Of a stretch of DNA of 64,000 bases, positions 1-10,757 are shown in pieces. Position 1 is the stretch's first letter. Each line of letters opens with the position of its first letter. A program made the translations under genes and the position numbers. The notes below the pieces were generated by a model, which did no database searches, was not told where the DNA came from, and was given only the letters and a program-made list of their open reading frames with translations. Origin of the DNA: Knoxdaviesia capensis (taxonomy: Eukaryota; Ascomycota; Sordariomycetes; Microascales; Gondwanamycetaceae); the NCBI GenBank assembly GCA_001510575.1, contig LNGK01000001.1, positions 248,001 through 312,000 on the forward strand, given 5' to 3'.

Positions 1-3000
1 AGTGTCGGCAAGATCTATACCGTGGTCATGCTTATCGTTGATGGTTAGTGCTGCTCCTCCTCCACCCGTTCTGTTACCTCTTCCGTTACTAATTATTCCA
101 TGTCAACTCAACTGTAGCCTGTATCATCCTGGGCCAGATAACGCCTCTCCTGCCGCTCTTCGGAGCCGCCGGAGCCTCCTTCGAACGGCTGCTCAAAGAC
201 ATCGATTACCCCACGACCATTGCCTCGGCCCCTGCCTCAGCTACCACCCAAATCAACGCCGCCGAGATCTCCGGCTCGGTCGAGTTCAAGGACGTCGTGT
301 TCTCATACCCATCGCGCCCCGACCACCCCGCTCTCCAGGGTGTGTCTTTCACCTGCCCCGCCGGCAAGCACACTGCCCTCGTCGGTCCCTCTGGCAGCGG
401 CAAGTCCAGTCTCGTGGGCCTTGTGGCCCGCCTGTACGATCCGGCGTCGGGAGACGTCACGCTCGACGGCCACTCTCTTCGCAGCCTCGACATCCGCCAG
501 CTGCGCAGCTGCCTCAGCCTGGTCCAGCAGGAGCCTTGTCTTCTGGATCGGTCAATCTTCGAGAACATTGCCCTGGGCCTCATCAACTCTGCGCGCCAGG
601 AGCACCAGGCGCTGCAGGAGACCCTGCTCACCCCGAAGCTGGCCGAGCTGGCCACCAAGATCCGCGAAGGCGAGGACATGTTTGCGGCTGCCGAGGCCTT
701 GGGCCCCGAGGTCGCCACCATCGCCCGCTTGGTCCGCGACGCCACCGTGCTTGCCGACGCCGTCGGCTTCGTCGAGCGCCTGCACAACGGCTTCGGCACC
801 GTCGTCGGCAACGAGGGCAGCCTGGTCAGCGGCGGCCAGCGCCAGCGGCTGGCGCTCGCGCGTGCGCTGATCCGCGACCCCAAGATCCTGATCCTCGACG
901 AGGCCACGGCGTCGCTAGACTCGGCCACCGAGCAGCGCATCCAAGAGAGCATCGAGGAGCTCTGCGTTAGCCGCCGCACCATCCTCAGCGTAGCCCACCG
1001 GCTCTCGACCATCAGGAACGCCGACAACATCATCTTCCTCAAGGCCGGCGTCATCATGGAGCAGGGCACCCACGACGCGCTGATGGCGCGCGACGGCCTG
1101 TACGCCAACATGGTGCGCCTGCAGACCCTCAGCCACGCCGCCGCCGCCGCCGACGACACCGGCGAGATGAGCTCGCGGTCCAGCGTGGTCAAGTCCAGCA
1201 TCGACCTCGACATCGCCGACACCAAGGACGCCGGCGGCGCGCTCGACTCGGTCGAGCGGCTCGCGAAGGTCGCCACCAGCAAGTCGGCGGTGCGACCCGG
1301 CACGGCGGCGAGCAAGGCGCAGGCGGACGAGGAGGCCAGCATCAGCTTCGGCGACGAGATCTCCGTGGCGCAGGTGCTCAAGAACCTCAGCCCGATGGTG
1401 CGGCCGACGCTGTTCTGGCTGTTCGTCGCCATGGCGGCGGCCACGGTCGTCGGCGGCACGTACTCGGCCACCGGTGTGCTGCTCGGAAACCTCATCGGCC
1501 GCATGAGCCCGTGCTCCGACCCCGACTACATCCGCAGCTCGGGCCTGCTGTTCGCCGGCCTCATGTTCATGCTCGCCGTCGTCGAGTTCCTGGCCAACTT
1601 CTTCAGCTGGTCGGCCTTTGGCTACGTGGCCGAGAAGCTGCTGTACAAGACCCGCGTGCTGTCGTTCCGGTCGCTGTTCGAGCAGCGCATGGAGTTCCAC
1701 GAGGCCGAGAACCGCACGCCGGCGACGCTCCTGTCGGTTATCACCAAGGACACCGCCGCGCTCGGTGGATTCAGTGGCTCGATCCTCGGCCAGGGCTTCG
1801 CCGTGTTCGTGAACCTGCTTGCCGGCATCATTTTGTCGCACGTCATCGCCTGGAAGATTGCCATTGTGTGCCTGGTGGTGATTCCGCTTATGCTGGGCGC
1901 TGGCATCATGCAGCTGACCGAGCTGGCCAGATACGAGGCCAAGTACACCGAGGCGTACAGCACGGCCGTCGGAATCTCGGTGGAGGCCGTCAACTCGATC
2001 AAGACCGTGGCCACGCTGTCGCTGGAGCAGGAGATCCTGCAGACGTACCGCCGCGCGCTCTCGGCCCCGCGCAAGGGCATGGTCGCCGCCAGCTTCCGCG
2101 TCAACATCTGGCTGGCCTTTGCCAACAGCACCGGCAACTTCGTCTACGCCTTCGCCTACTGGTGGGGTGCCCGGCTGATCATCCGCGGCGAGTACAACCA
2201 GTCGCAGTTCTTCACAGTGCTCGTGGCCATGCTGGTTGGAGCCCAGCTGTGGGGCTTCATGTTCGCGCTCGTGCCGGAGATCTCCAAGGCGCGAGCCGCC
2301 GCCTCCCGCATCATCAACCTGATCAACCTGGGCTCGACCACGCCGAAGGAGCGCTGCTACATTGGCGAGAAGTCCAAGGCGGGCGCCCACAAGGCAGACG
2401 CAGACGTCGAGGCCACAGTCTCTGAGAAGGCGGCTGACACGGCCGGCGGCAAACGCGGCATGTCGATTGTGCTGAAGGACGTGACGTTCGCCTATCCGGC
2501 CCGGCCCGACATGAAGATCCTGAAGGGCACGTCGCTGAAGATCCAGCCGGGCCAGTTCTGCGGGCTCGTGGGGCCGTCGGGCGCCGGCAAGTCGACGATC
2601 ATGGCGCTAGTGCAGCGCATGTACTTCCCGACGTCGGGCGAGATCCTGCTCGACGGCCAGAACGTGGCCAAGGGCGACAACGCAGCCTTCCGCGACGACA
2701 TTGCCCTGGTGCCGCAGGACCCGACGCTCTTCGACGGCTCGATCGCGTTCAACGTCGGCCTCGGCGCGCGCAGCGGCCAGGACGCCACGCAAGAACAGAT
2801 CGAGGCCGCGTGCCGCCTGGCCAACATGCACGAGACCATCATGGCGCTGCCCGACGGCTACGCCACCGAGTGCGGGCCCAACGGCTCGCGGCTGTCGGGC
2901 GGCCAGCGCCAGCGGCTCGCCATTGCGCGCGCGCTCGTGCGCCAGCCGCGGCTGCTGCTGCTCGACGAGAGCACCAGCGCGCTGGACGCCGAGAGCGAGC

Positions 3001-3203
3001 GCGTGCTACAGGAGGGCATCGAGAAGGTGTCGCGCGGCATCACGGTGATTGCCATTGCCCACCGCATCCACACCATCCGCAAGGCCGATGTCATCATGAT
3101 GATTGACGGCGGCGCGGTGGTCGACCAGGGCACCCACGACGAGCTGATGGAGCGGAACGAGACGTACCGGGCGAATGCCACCCACCAGATGTTGGGCGTG
3201 TAG
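1..3203 (+). CDS. ABCB/MDR-type full-size ABC transporter, 3' part (5' end outside the window)
   Basis: ATP-driven membrane exporter of the B subfamily (Ste6/Pgp/MDR type; drugs, lipids or peptides), truncated by the window edge. An exon at 1-43 joins 118-3203 across an intron 44-117 (GTTAGT...CTGTAG); the frame is continuous over the junction. Visible in order: the end of TMD1, NBD1 with Walker A GPSGSGKSS, signature VSGGQ, Walker B ILILDEATASLD and H-loop AHRLST, a charged Ser-rich linker, a hydrophobic TMD2, then NBD2 with Walker A GPSGAGKST, signature LSGGQ, Walker B LLLLDESTSALD and H-loop AHRIHT. Both sites keep their catalytic residues, so the pump looks functional. NBD1 has about 40 extra residues between the Q-loop and signature. 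About 1040 residues are present; full members have 1250-1400. The substrate cannot be inferred. Confidence 0.93.
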
Positions 3204-4120
3204 CGGACGACTGGCTGACTGGGGGCATTTTGTATTTATAATCATAAAAGATGTGTCGGGTGAATAAAGTTCAGTGACAACTTCACTACAACAGCGATCG
3301 TGATGTAGTCGTCTGGTGGTGTTAAGAATAGATATCTGGGTGAGATTATTTCAGCCGGAACACGTGAATCTTGTCGTTGTTTTCAAACTTCAGCATGTCA
3401 CCTGCTCCTGCCAGTTGCAAATCGAAGCTTCTAGAACAACACGCACCTTCCCGCTCTCAATCAGTGCTCTCAAAGTCCCGACCAAACGTCGTTTCAAACA
3501 CCGACTTAGAGTTGTCCGCCGGTCGTTCCTGCCTGCTGCCGCCAACCCTAGTGTTAGGGTTACACCGCCCATAAGTCAGCATCCACATGTAACGTCGAGC
3601 GCGCTCATTGGCCAAAGTTCGAAACACAACTCACCTAACCCAGTTCGGAAAGGTCTCCTGCAGGCGGCGGCTCACGACTTTTCGTTACGTGAAAGTTCAA
3701 GGAGAGTTCCTCGTTCACTCAAATTGCCACCAACTACCAAGTTCGCATTCTCCTGTTCCGTTTTATGGAGCCGAATCAAGCCCTGAAGAGCCCGGGCGGA
3801 AATTAAATCAATTCACGAGCGAGTGTTCTGTTCCTTTGTATCTTATCGGCACTTCCCGCTCCACACATCACGCACATCTTTTGGTCAGTCCACGACGCAC
3901 AATCGATTGTGGTGATCCGAACGTCCAGTTGCTGTTGAACGGTCTGTTTGGGCCTTGATTCCCCAGGCAAACGAGGGGAGCACACACAGACATCCTGGAC
4001 GACTCGATCGAGCTGCTTTCATATCGCGATCGTTCAGCGGAGGCCCGGAACGAGGCACACGAAGCCCGGCACGCAGCATTACGAGCAGCCAAACGCCGCT
4101 GGCTCGAGCAGCAGGACGAA
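3204..4120. other. Spacer between the ABC transporter and the SPX transporter
   Basis: No gene is supported here. It should hold the ABC transporter 3'UTR and the SPX gene promoter. The notable element is an inverted pair of telomere-like heptamers, AACCCTA at 3544-3550 and TAGGGTT at 3555-3561, separated by 4 bp. Confidence 0.6.
3263..3268 (+). terminator. Possible poly(A) signal of the ABC transporter gene
   Basis: An AATAAA hexamer lies about 60 bp after the stop codon at 3203, in an AT-rich stretch. Fungal polyadenylation signals are loose, so this is suggestive only. Confidence 0.3.
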
Positions 4121-6868
4121 ATGCGGTTCTCACACAGTATCCAGTTCAACGCCGTTCCCGATTGGAGCGCGCACTACATCGCCTATAGCAATCTCAAGAA
4201 ACTGTAGGTAATCCCTCATCGGGTCGTGCGGTTGAACAAACAGATTGGGTTCTAACCGGAGCCCCCTGGATCTCCTCTCTGTCTAGTATCTACACTCTCG
4301 AAAAGAATGCCACCCAGGCCTCGGGCGGAGACTCGGAGTCTCGACCGCTGATCGGCCGCGAAGAGCCGGTCGACGTGTTCACGCGGGCCCTCGACGTCGA
4401 GCTGGAGAAGATATCATCGTTCTACGTAGCAAAAGAGGGAGAGCTCGTCGAGGAGGCCAACCATGTTCTGCACGACGTCATGGCCCACGAGCCGGCCGTG
4501 TCCGACGGCCCGGTGCTGGCCCGCTCGACCACCTTTGAGCCGGAACGCAGCCGGCCGCGAGCCGGCAGCGCCCGCAGCCACGCGTCGACCGAGGAGGCCG
4601 TCGAAGAGAGCGACGAAGACGACGAAGACGAGACGGCGGCGCTGACCAAGAGCCGCAGCAGCCTGGGCCGGCGCCGCATGCACCCGTCGGGCATGCACGC
4701 GTCGACGGACATGACGGCGTCGACGGACCTGACGCGGTCGTGGCGGCGCCAGAGCACGGCCATGGAGGACTTCACCGAGCAGTCATTTCTGTACTCGTCG
4801 ACGATCCTGCTGAAGAAGCGCATCATCACCATCTACGTGCAGCTGTGCGAGCTCAAGTCGTTCGTGCAGCTCAACAAGACCGGCTTCCGCAAGGTGCTGA
4901 AGAAGTTCGACAAGATCCTCGACCGCCAGATGCGGCTGGCGTACATGGAGACGTACGTCGAGCCGGCGTACGCGTTCCGCGCCGACACCGTGCAGAGCCT
5001 CGACGACGAGATCCGCAAGATCGAGGCGGCGTATACCAAGATCGTCACGCTCGGCGACGAGGACCTGGCGCGCCGCGACCTGCGCTCGCACCTGCGCGAG
5101 CACGTGGTGTGGGAGCGCAACACGGTGTGGCGCGACATGATCGGCCTGGAGCGGCGCGCCGAGGCTGCGCGCATCGGCCGCACGCTGCTCGGCGCCGACA
5201 GCTCGGCGCGGCGGCTGCAGGGCGACGACGTGGCGGCCCCGACCACCAAGGAGATCCGCACCCCGCTCGGCCGGTTCATGTGCCCCGTGTGGCTGGCCAG
5301 CACCACCATGGTCACGCTGGTCGGCTCGTTCGCGGCCTTCTTCGTCCTGCTGGCCGTCCCGATCCTGGAGAAGCCCGAGCAGCAGAACTGCCTGGCCATG
5401 CTGGTGCTGGTCAGCCTGCTGTGGGCGACCGAGTCGATCCCGCTGTTCGTCACGTCGCTGATGATTCCGTTCCTGTGCGTGGTGCTCAACGTGGTCCTCT
5501 CGGAAGACGGCACCCGGCGGTTGAACTCCAAGGACGCCACCGCCTACGTGTTCTCGGCCATGTGGACGCCGGTGATCATGCTCCTGCTGGGCGGCTTCAC
5601 GCTGGCGGCGGCGCTGTCCAAGTGCACGATCGACAAGCGTCTGGCCACCTTTGTGCTGAGCAAGGCCGGCACCCAGCCGCGCACGGTGCTTATTGCCAAC
5701 ATGCTGGTGGCTGCGTTCGCGAGTATGCTGATCAGCAACGTAGCAGCTCCGGTTCTCTGCTTCTCGATTATCGAGGTGTGTACAGATATTGGGAACACCA
5801 ACAAATATCTTGCAATGGCCCATACTAACTTTCTTTTTTTTTCCTTCTGGTTGTAGCCCATGCTCCGAACCATGCCGTCGGACTCGAACATGTCCAAGGC
5901 GGTGATCATGGGAATCGCCCTGTCGTCCAACATCGGCGGCATGCTCTCGCCCATTGCGTCCCCGCAGAACGTGGTGGCCATGGGCATCATGCAGCCGTCG
6001 CCGACGTGGATCCAGTGGTTCTTCATTGTCATCCCCGTCGGCGTGGTGTCGCTGGTGTTCATCTGGCTGCTGCTGCTGTTCTCGTTCAACCCCGGCAAGG
6101 GCACGGTGATCAGCCCGATCCGGTCGATCCGCGAGCCGTTCACCGGCGTGCAGTGGTTCGTGTCGATGGTCACGATCACCACGATCGGGCTGTGGTGCGC
6201 GAGCAAGTCGCTCGAGCCCGTGTTCGGCGACATGGGCGTGATCGCCATCATCCCGATCGTGCTGTTCTTCGGCATCGGCATCCTGACCAAGGAGGACTTC
6301 AACAACTTCCCGTGGACGATCATCATCCTCGCGGCCGGCGGGCTGTCGCTGGGCAAGGCGGTCAAGTCGTCGGGCTTGCTCGACACCGTCGCGCAGCTGG
6401 TCACGCAGAGCGTCGAGGGCATGAGCCTGTACGTGGTGATCGTGGTGTTCTCGGCGCTGACGCTGATCATCGCCACCTTCATCAGCCACACGGTGGCCGC
6501 GCTGATCGTGCTGCCGCTCATGTTCAACGTCGGCAAGAACATGGAGACGCCGTTCCCGAACCTGCTGGTCATGAGCGGCGTGCTGATGTGCAGCGCCGCC
6601 ATGGGCCTGCCGACCAGCGGGTTCCCGAATATGAGTGAGTGCCGTCCTGTGGTGTCCTGTGAATGTATCGTCCTGCTCGGAGCCGTGGGCTTTGTACTAA
6701 CCGCGTGTCTTTCTCGCTGCAGCCGCCATCATGAAGGAGGACCCGGCCGGCCGGAGGTACCTCGAGGTCAAGCACTTCATCAGCCGCGGCGTGCCCAGCA
6801 GCATCATCACGCTGCTTGTGGTCGTCACGCTTGGATACGTCACCATGAGACTCGCCGGGCTCGACTAA
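4121..6868 (+). CDS. SPX-domain low-affinity phosphate transporter (Pho87/Pho90/Pho91 family)
   Basis: Phosphate transporter with an N-terminal SPX regulatory domain and a C-terminal DASS/ArsB-NhaD-type permease. Exons 4121-4203, 4287-5775, 5857-6634 and 6723-6868 give 831 aa; the introns are 81-88 bp with good GT..AG ends and TACTAAC at 5823 in the second. The ATG is chosen because MRFSHSIQFNAVPDWS is the canonical SPX start and the first junction restores NLKKLIYTLEK. SPX also shows the basic KVLKKFDKIL helix expected to bind inositol pyrophosphates. An acidic/Ser-rich insert (EESDEDDEDE) splits SPX, as is common in fungi. From about residue 330 onward there are roughly 11-12 hydrophobic segments, with WATESIPLFVTSLM and SHTVAALIVLPLM typical of the family. 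Yeast homologues are 880-920 aa. Plasma membrane (Pho87/90) versus vacuole (Pho91) cannot be decided. Confidence 0.93.
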
Positions 6869-7458
6869 AAGTGGTCTCTCGCACATGTACATCTACACCG
6901 CCACATCTATTGTGTCTATCGCGACTCCCGTCGTCGTGTGCCATAGGGTCTCCACACATATCTACCTGTCCTGTTTCTTTTCCTTCTGTGTTTCATTCTA
7001 CTTGCATCTTCTTGTTTCTGCTTCGTTTTCTGGTCTGGAGTGTATGTATAATCGAAGTGGAGGGGAGGGGAGTCTAGCCGTGCTTGTGCTGGATAGGGTT
7101 AGGGTTAGAACTTCTAGAATGTGTCTTCAATTTCTTTTGTCTCTGATTTTCTGGTTTCGGCGCGTGTTGTGAATTCCAGGCGAGGGGCGCTGTATTTGGT
7201 GCGTGTTTTTCGCTCGCTACAGTGGGTTTTTTGCCCTATCAGCCCTCGTGGAGCCCTATAACTCGTCTCTTTTCAGGGTCTCCCGGCCCCGCATTTTGGC
7301 GCCGTCCACCACTAAACGTTAACCCGCATCAACCGCCTTAATCATCAGCCTCGCCGACGTGATATCGCGGATCGATTTTACCGCAAGGCTGCAATGCAGG
7401 GTTACGCAGTCTGTCTCGATTGATCTGCAGCAATTTCCCAGCCTTCTTCATCTTGACG
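6869..7458. other. Spacer upstream of BET4
   Basis: No gene is visible. It contains the SPX gene 3'UTR and the BET4 promoter. A TAGGGTTAGGGTTA motif (two telomere-like units) is at 7094-7107. Confidence 0.6.
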
Positions 7459-9046
7459 ATGGCTTCGGTATGTGAGCCCTGCACTTCCTCATCGTTTAGG
7501 GTTAAATATATGCGTATATATCTCTTTCTTCTCGACGCTGCTGGGTGCTTTCCGCTGATCATCCCGCCCGCGATATCTTTCTCGCTTCCTCTATCTAGCA
7601 CGGAGTTCCCCGGCAAGTTCGCGAACGGACGGAAGAGCAACGCCAACACGAGCTGGTCAAGATTGGCAAGTACCGCGATCTCGAGGAGCAGATCCGCGCC
7701 AAGGTTCGTCATACGCGGAGACCGAGACCCGGAACGGAGAGGCCGACCGGTGCGCTCTCTTGTGTCGGATCCAAACCCCCGCCCGTGGCTGACACCCGAC
7801 GATTCTTCCTTTGCAGGCCGCCGCCGCTACGTTCACGCTCGAGACATTCGACCTCACCACTAAGATCCTGCGGCTCAACCCGGAATACTACACGGTATGG
7901 AACGTGCGCCGGCGATGTCTAACTTCCAGCTTATTCTCCGCATCGTGTTCTGGGCCATCACGCTCGACGGCGTGCTCATCTTCTACAACAACATCCACCC
8001 CATCGTGTGGCTGCGCCAGTTCCTCTTCCTCTTCGTCGACCGCGACCCCGCCGTGCCGCGCCTGCCCGACGACTGGGCCGAGTGGTACAACAGCTAGCGA
8101 GCCAGCCGAAGCCGATGTCGCCGCCGATACCGCCGCCGTCGCCGCCGCCGCCGCCGTTGCCGCCGACGTGGCGCTGCTGCGCGCCGAGCTCACATATACC
8201 GTGCCGCTGCTGATGGAGTTCCCCAAGTGCTACTGGATCTGGAACCACCGCGCGTGGACGCTGGCCGAGGCCATCGCGCGGCTGCCGGTCGCCGCCGCGC
8301 GCCAACTGTGGCTGGAGGAGCTGGGCCTCGACTCGAAAATGCTCGGGAAGGACCAGCGCAACTTCCACGCCTGGGGCTACCGCCGGCTGCTGGTCGAGCG
8401 GCTGGAGAGCGCGCAGCTGGCGGGGGCGAGCATGGTCGAGGCGGAGTTTGCCTACACGTCGAAGATGATCAAGAGCGACCTGTCGAACTTCTCCGCGTGG
8501 CACAACCGCAGCCAGCTGATCCCGCGGCTGTGGCACGAGCGCGGCGCCGACGATGCAGCGCGCAAGGCGTTCCTGGAAGACGGTGAGTGAGCCTGCTGGG
8601 ACCTTTTTGTCTCTGTGTTTTTCAAGCAAGCTGCTAACGCGACCCTTCGCACCCCCCCCCCCACAGAATTCCAGCTTCTGCAGGACGCGCTGAACGTCGG
8701 CCCCGAAGACCAGTCGCTCTGGTACTACCACCTCTTCCTGATGCTGGCCGTCGCCGGCCCGGCCGGCTCGACCCCGCTCACCGTGGCCCTGACGGCCGCC
8801 GAACGCATCGAGTTCGTGCAGCGCGAGATCGCCTTCATCCGCGACCTGCAGGAAGACTACGACGACGTCAAGTGGCTGGACGAGGCGCTGCTGGAGTACG
8901 TGCTGTATATCCCGCGTCTGCAGGCGCGCGACCTGCACAGTGCCGAGAAGGACGAGCTGCGCGGCCTGTTGGATAAGCTGGTTAGGCTGGATCCCCTGCG
9001 TCGATATCGATGGGATGATTTACGGAAGCGGCACGGGCTGGAGTGA
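7459..9046 (+). CDS. BET4: Rab geranylgeranyl transferase (type II) alpha subunit
   Basis: Alpha subunit of the enzyme that attaches geranylgeranyl groups to C-terminal cysteines of Rab/Ypt GTPases, needed for vesicle traffic. Exons 7459-7467 (only 9 nt), 7599-7703, 7817-8582 and 8667-9046 give 419 aa. The tiny first exon is supported because splicing yields MASHGVPRQVRERTEEQRQ, the usual fungal N-terminus. Five PPTA-type helical repeats are visible: NPEYYTVWNVRRR, KCYWIWNHRAW, RNFHAWGYRRLL, LSNFSAWHNRS and EDQSLWYYH. Between repeats 1 and 2 (about residues 73-140) sits a Ser/Thr/Cys-rich then Ala-rich insert. Its first 60 codons are poor in G/C-ending codons, unlike the rest of the gene, and another reading frame there looks coding. 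Insert length at this site varies in fungi, to my knowledge. Confidence 0.9.
7915..8097 (+). other. Out-of-frame small ORF nested in BET4 exon 3 (60 aa, hydrophobic)
   Basis: ATG at 7915 to TAG at 8097, one frame off BET4. 57 of its 60 sense codons end in G or C, the usage of true genes in this window. In the BET4 frame 27 of 62 codons over the same bases end in A or T. The peptide has a hydrophobic stretch (ILRIVFWAITLDGVLIFY), a second (IVWLRQFLFLFV) and a polar C-terminus ending DDWAEWYNS. I do not recognise the family. It could be a nested membrane microprotein, a captured coding fragment now read out of frame by BET4, or chance. Confidence 0.35.
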
Positions 9047-9244
9047 GCGAGACGGTTGATGGTTTCTTTTTCCGCTCTTCATTATACTCTATATTTTACG
9101 TCTAAACTTCACGAGATATGCAAATTGACGGGCTATTATGTTGTAATAAGCTGCGTACCGGTGGTGGACTTTTGAAACAGTCCTCCAATACACCTCGGCG
9201 TTACTGTTACTTCGCGGATCATCAATTCCGGTCCGGACCTCCGT

Positions 9245-10757
9245 CTATACAGTGTCCGACCCGGTCTTTGTGAGCGACGCCTCCTCGGCATCCCACTCGG
9301 GGTCCTCGAACGGCGTTATGTTCATGAACGTCCAGATGCGGCTGATGCCCATGGTCTCGTCCTTGTCGGTGGCGTGGCTGGTCATCTCGGCCGAGCCGTT
9401 GCCGAAGTAGCTCACAGATTTGTCCTAGAGCGGTGTTAGTGAACAGGCACAGCAGGTTTCAGGACATACACGGCGAACATACCACGCCGAGAGTCAGCTT
9501 GATGAACGACTCGGCCCAGTGCGGCTTGTACGTGGCCTTGGGCGCGCGGCCCTGCAGGATGGAAATCAGGTTGTCGAGCACGACACCGGCCTGGCCGCTC
9601 GCCGACCGCGAGTTGAGGTTGGCGAGGCCGTCCTGCTCGATCACGTCGCCGCACGCGAAGATGTTGGGCAGCGCGTCGTCGTCGATCTGCATCGTCGGCC
9701 GCACGCGGATGTGGCCCGACGGGGTCAGCGCCGGCGAGTTCAGCCCCGCGAGGAAGCCGGTGGCCGGCTTCTGGCCGGTGCAGTTGACCTGTGGTGGGGT
9801 GTGTGGGGTGTTAGCTTGGACGACTTCCACAAATACCGCGGCCTTCAGGGCGAAGGGGGGGGGAAACCTTACGTAGAAATCGCACTCAATCGTCGGCCCC
9901 GACTGCAGCGTGACCACCCCCGCAGCCTCGTCGTGCGCGGCCACGCGCTCGTTCAGCATGACCTCGACGCCCATGGCGGTCAGCGCCGTCAAGGCGGCAT
10001 TTTGCAGCCCGGGGCCGAAGCGGTGCATCAGGCCGCCGCGCGAGTGCACCAGCACGACTCGCTTCTGCGGGTACTTCCACTTCGCATCGGACGCCAGCTC
10101 GACTCCCGCGGCGCCGCCGCCGGCCACCACCAGGCTGCTTGCCGCCTCGATGCGGTCCTGCATGGCGCGCAGCAGCCGCACGCCGGGGGCCTTGGAGTCG
10201 GCGCCGACGCGCGACGGCAGGCCCAAGCCGGCGCCGGAGCCGGTGGCCACCACGGCAAAGGTGTAGTGCAGCGCGGCCGGCTCGCCGGCGCACGCGGGGG
10301 CCAGGGTGAGCGTGCGCGTGGCCGGGTCGATCGCCGTCACGCGGCCGCACACGCGGTGGGTGGCGGCCGACTCCTTGATGTACGCGGTGCGCGGGACCAG
10401 CGCCTTGTGCTCGTGGCCGCGCAGCACGCAGTAGCGCGGCAGCACCCAGGTGAACACGAAGTGGGTGGCCGGGTCGACGACCACCAGCCGCACGCTCGCG
10501 CCGTCGGGCGGCAGCAGCAGCGACAGCTCGTGGGCGATGTAGCCGCCGGCAAACGACGCGCCGATCACCACCACCGTCACCGGCTCGTCGGCGGCCAGCG
10601 GCGCGGCGCCGGCGGGCAGGGCCGCCGGCTGCAGGGTGATCGTGGCCGGCAGCTTCGGCGGGAACATGGCGCGGCGGAGCATGGTCCAGCTCACGCTGAA
10701 GATGTACTGGGCGATGCCGGCGTATAGCACGGTCTTGTTGACAAAGGCGGGCGCCAT
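9245..10757 (-). CDS. AIFM2/AMID/FSP1-like FAD-dependent NAD(P)H oxidoreductase
   Basis: Pyridine-nucleotide-disulphide-type oxidoreductase of the AIF-like/FSP1 (NDH-2-related) group, likely reducing quinones at a membrane. Exons on the minus strand are 10757-9873, 9788-9483 and 9424-9245, giving 456 aa; the introns are 84 and 58 bp. Hydrophobic N-terminal residues 10-25 may bind membrane. The FAD Rossmann motif VVVIGASFAGGYIAHEL starts near residue 62, the ATG motif is VVATGSGAG, the NAD(P)H-binding fold is LVVAGGGAAGVELA, and the C-terminal FAD motif is IFACGDVIEQDG. The ATG at 10757 is preferred over codons upstream because MAPAFVNKT begins the conserved part. No caspase or DNA-binding function should be assumed from the AIF name. 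Confidence 0.87.

Noticed and set aside
206..1504. Long minus-strand ORF opposite the ABC transporter
   Set aside because: Antisense shadow of a G/C-ending coding sequence; Arg/Ser/Ala-rich with no domain.
4783..6489. 568-codon minus-strand frame opposite the SPX transporter
   Set aside because: His/Arg/Asp-rich mirror of the real gene and crosses its intron; no family resemblance.
7895..7929. 35-nt intron (GTATGG...TTCCAG) in BET4 that would switch to the nested frame
   Set aside because: Shorter than normal fungal introns, and it would delete the conserved WNVRRR of PPTA repeat 1 and end the protein early.
9519..10727. 402-codon plus-strand frame opposite the FSP1-like gene
   Set aside because: Antisense shadow; His/Arg/Gly-rich composition.
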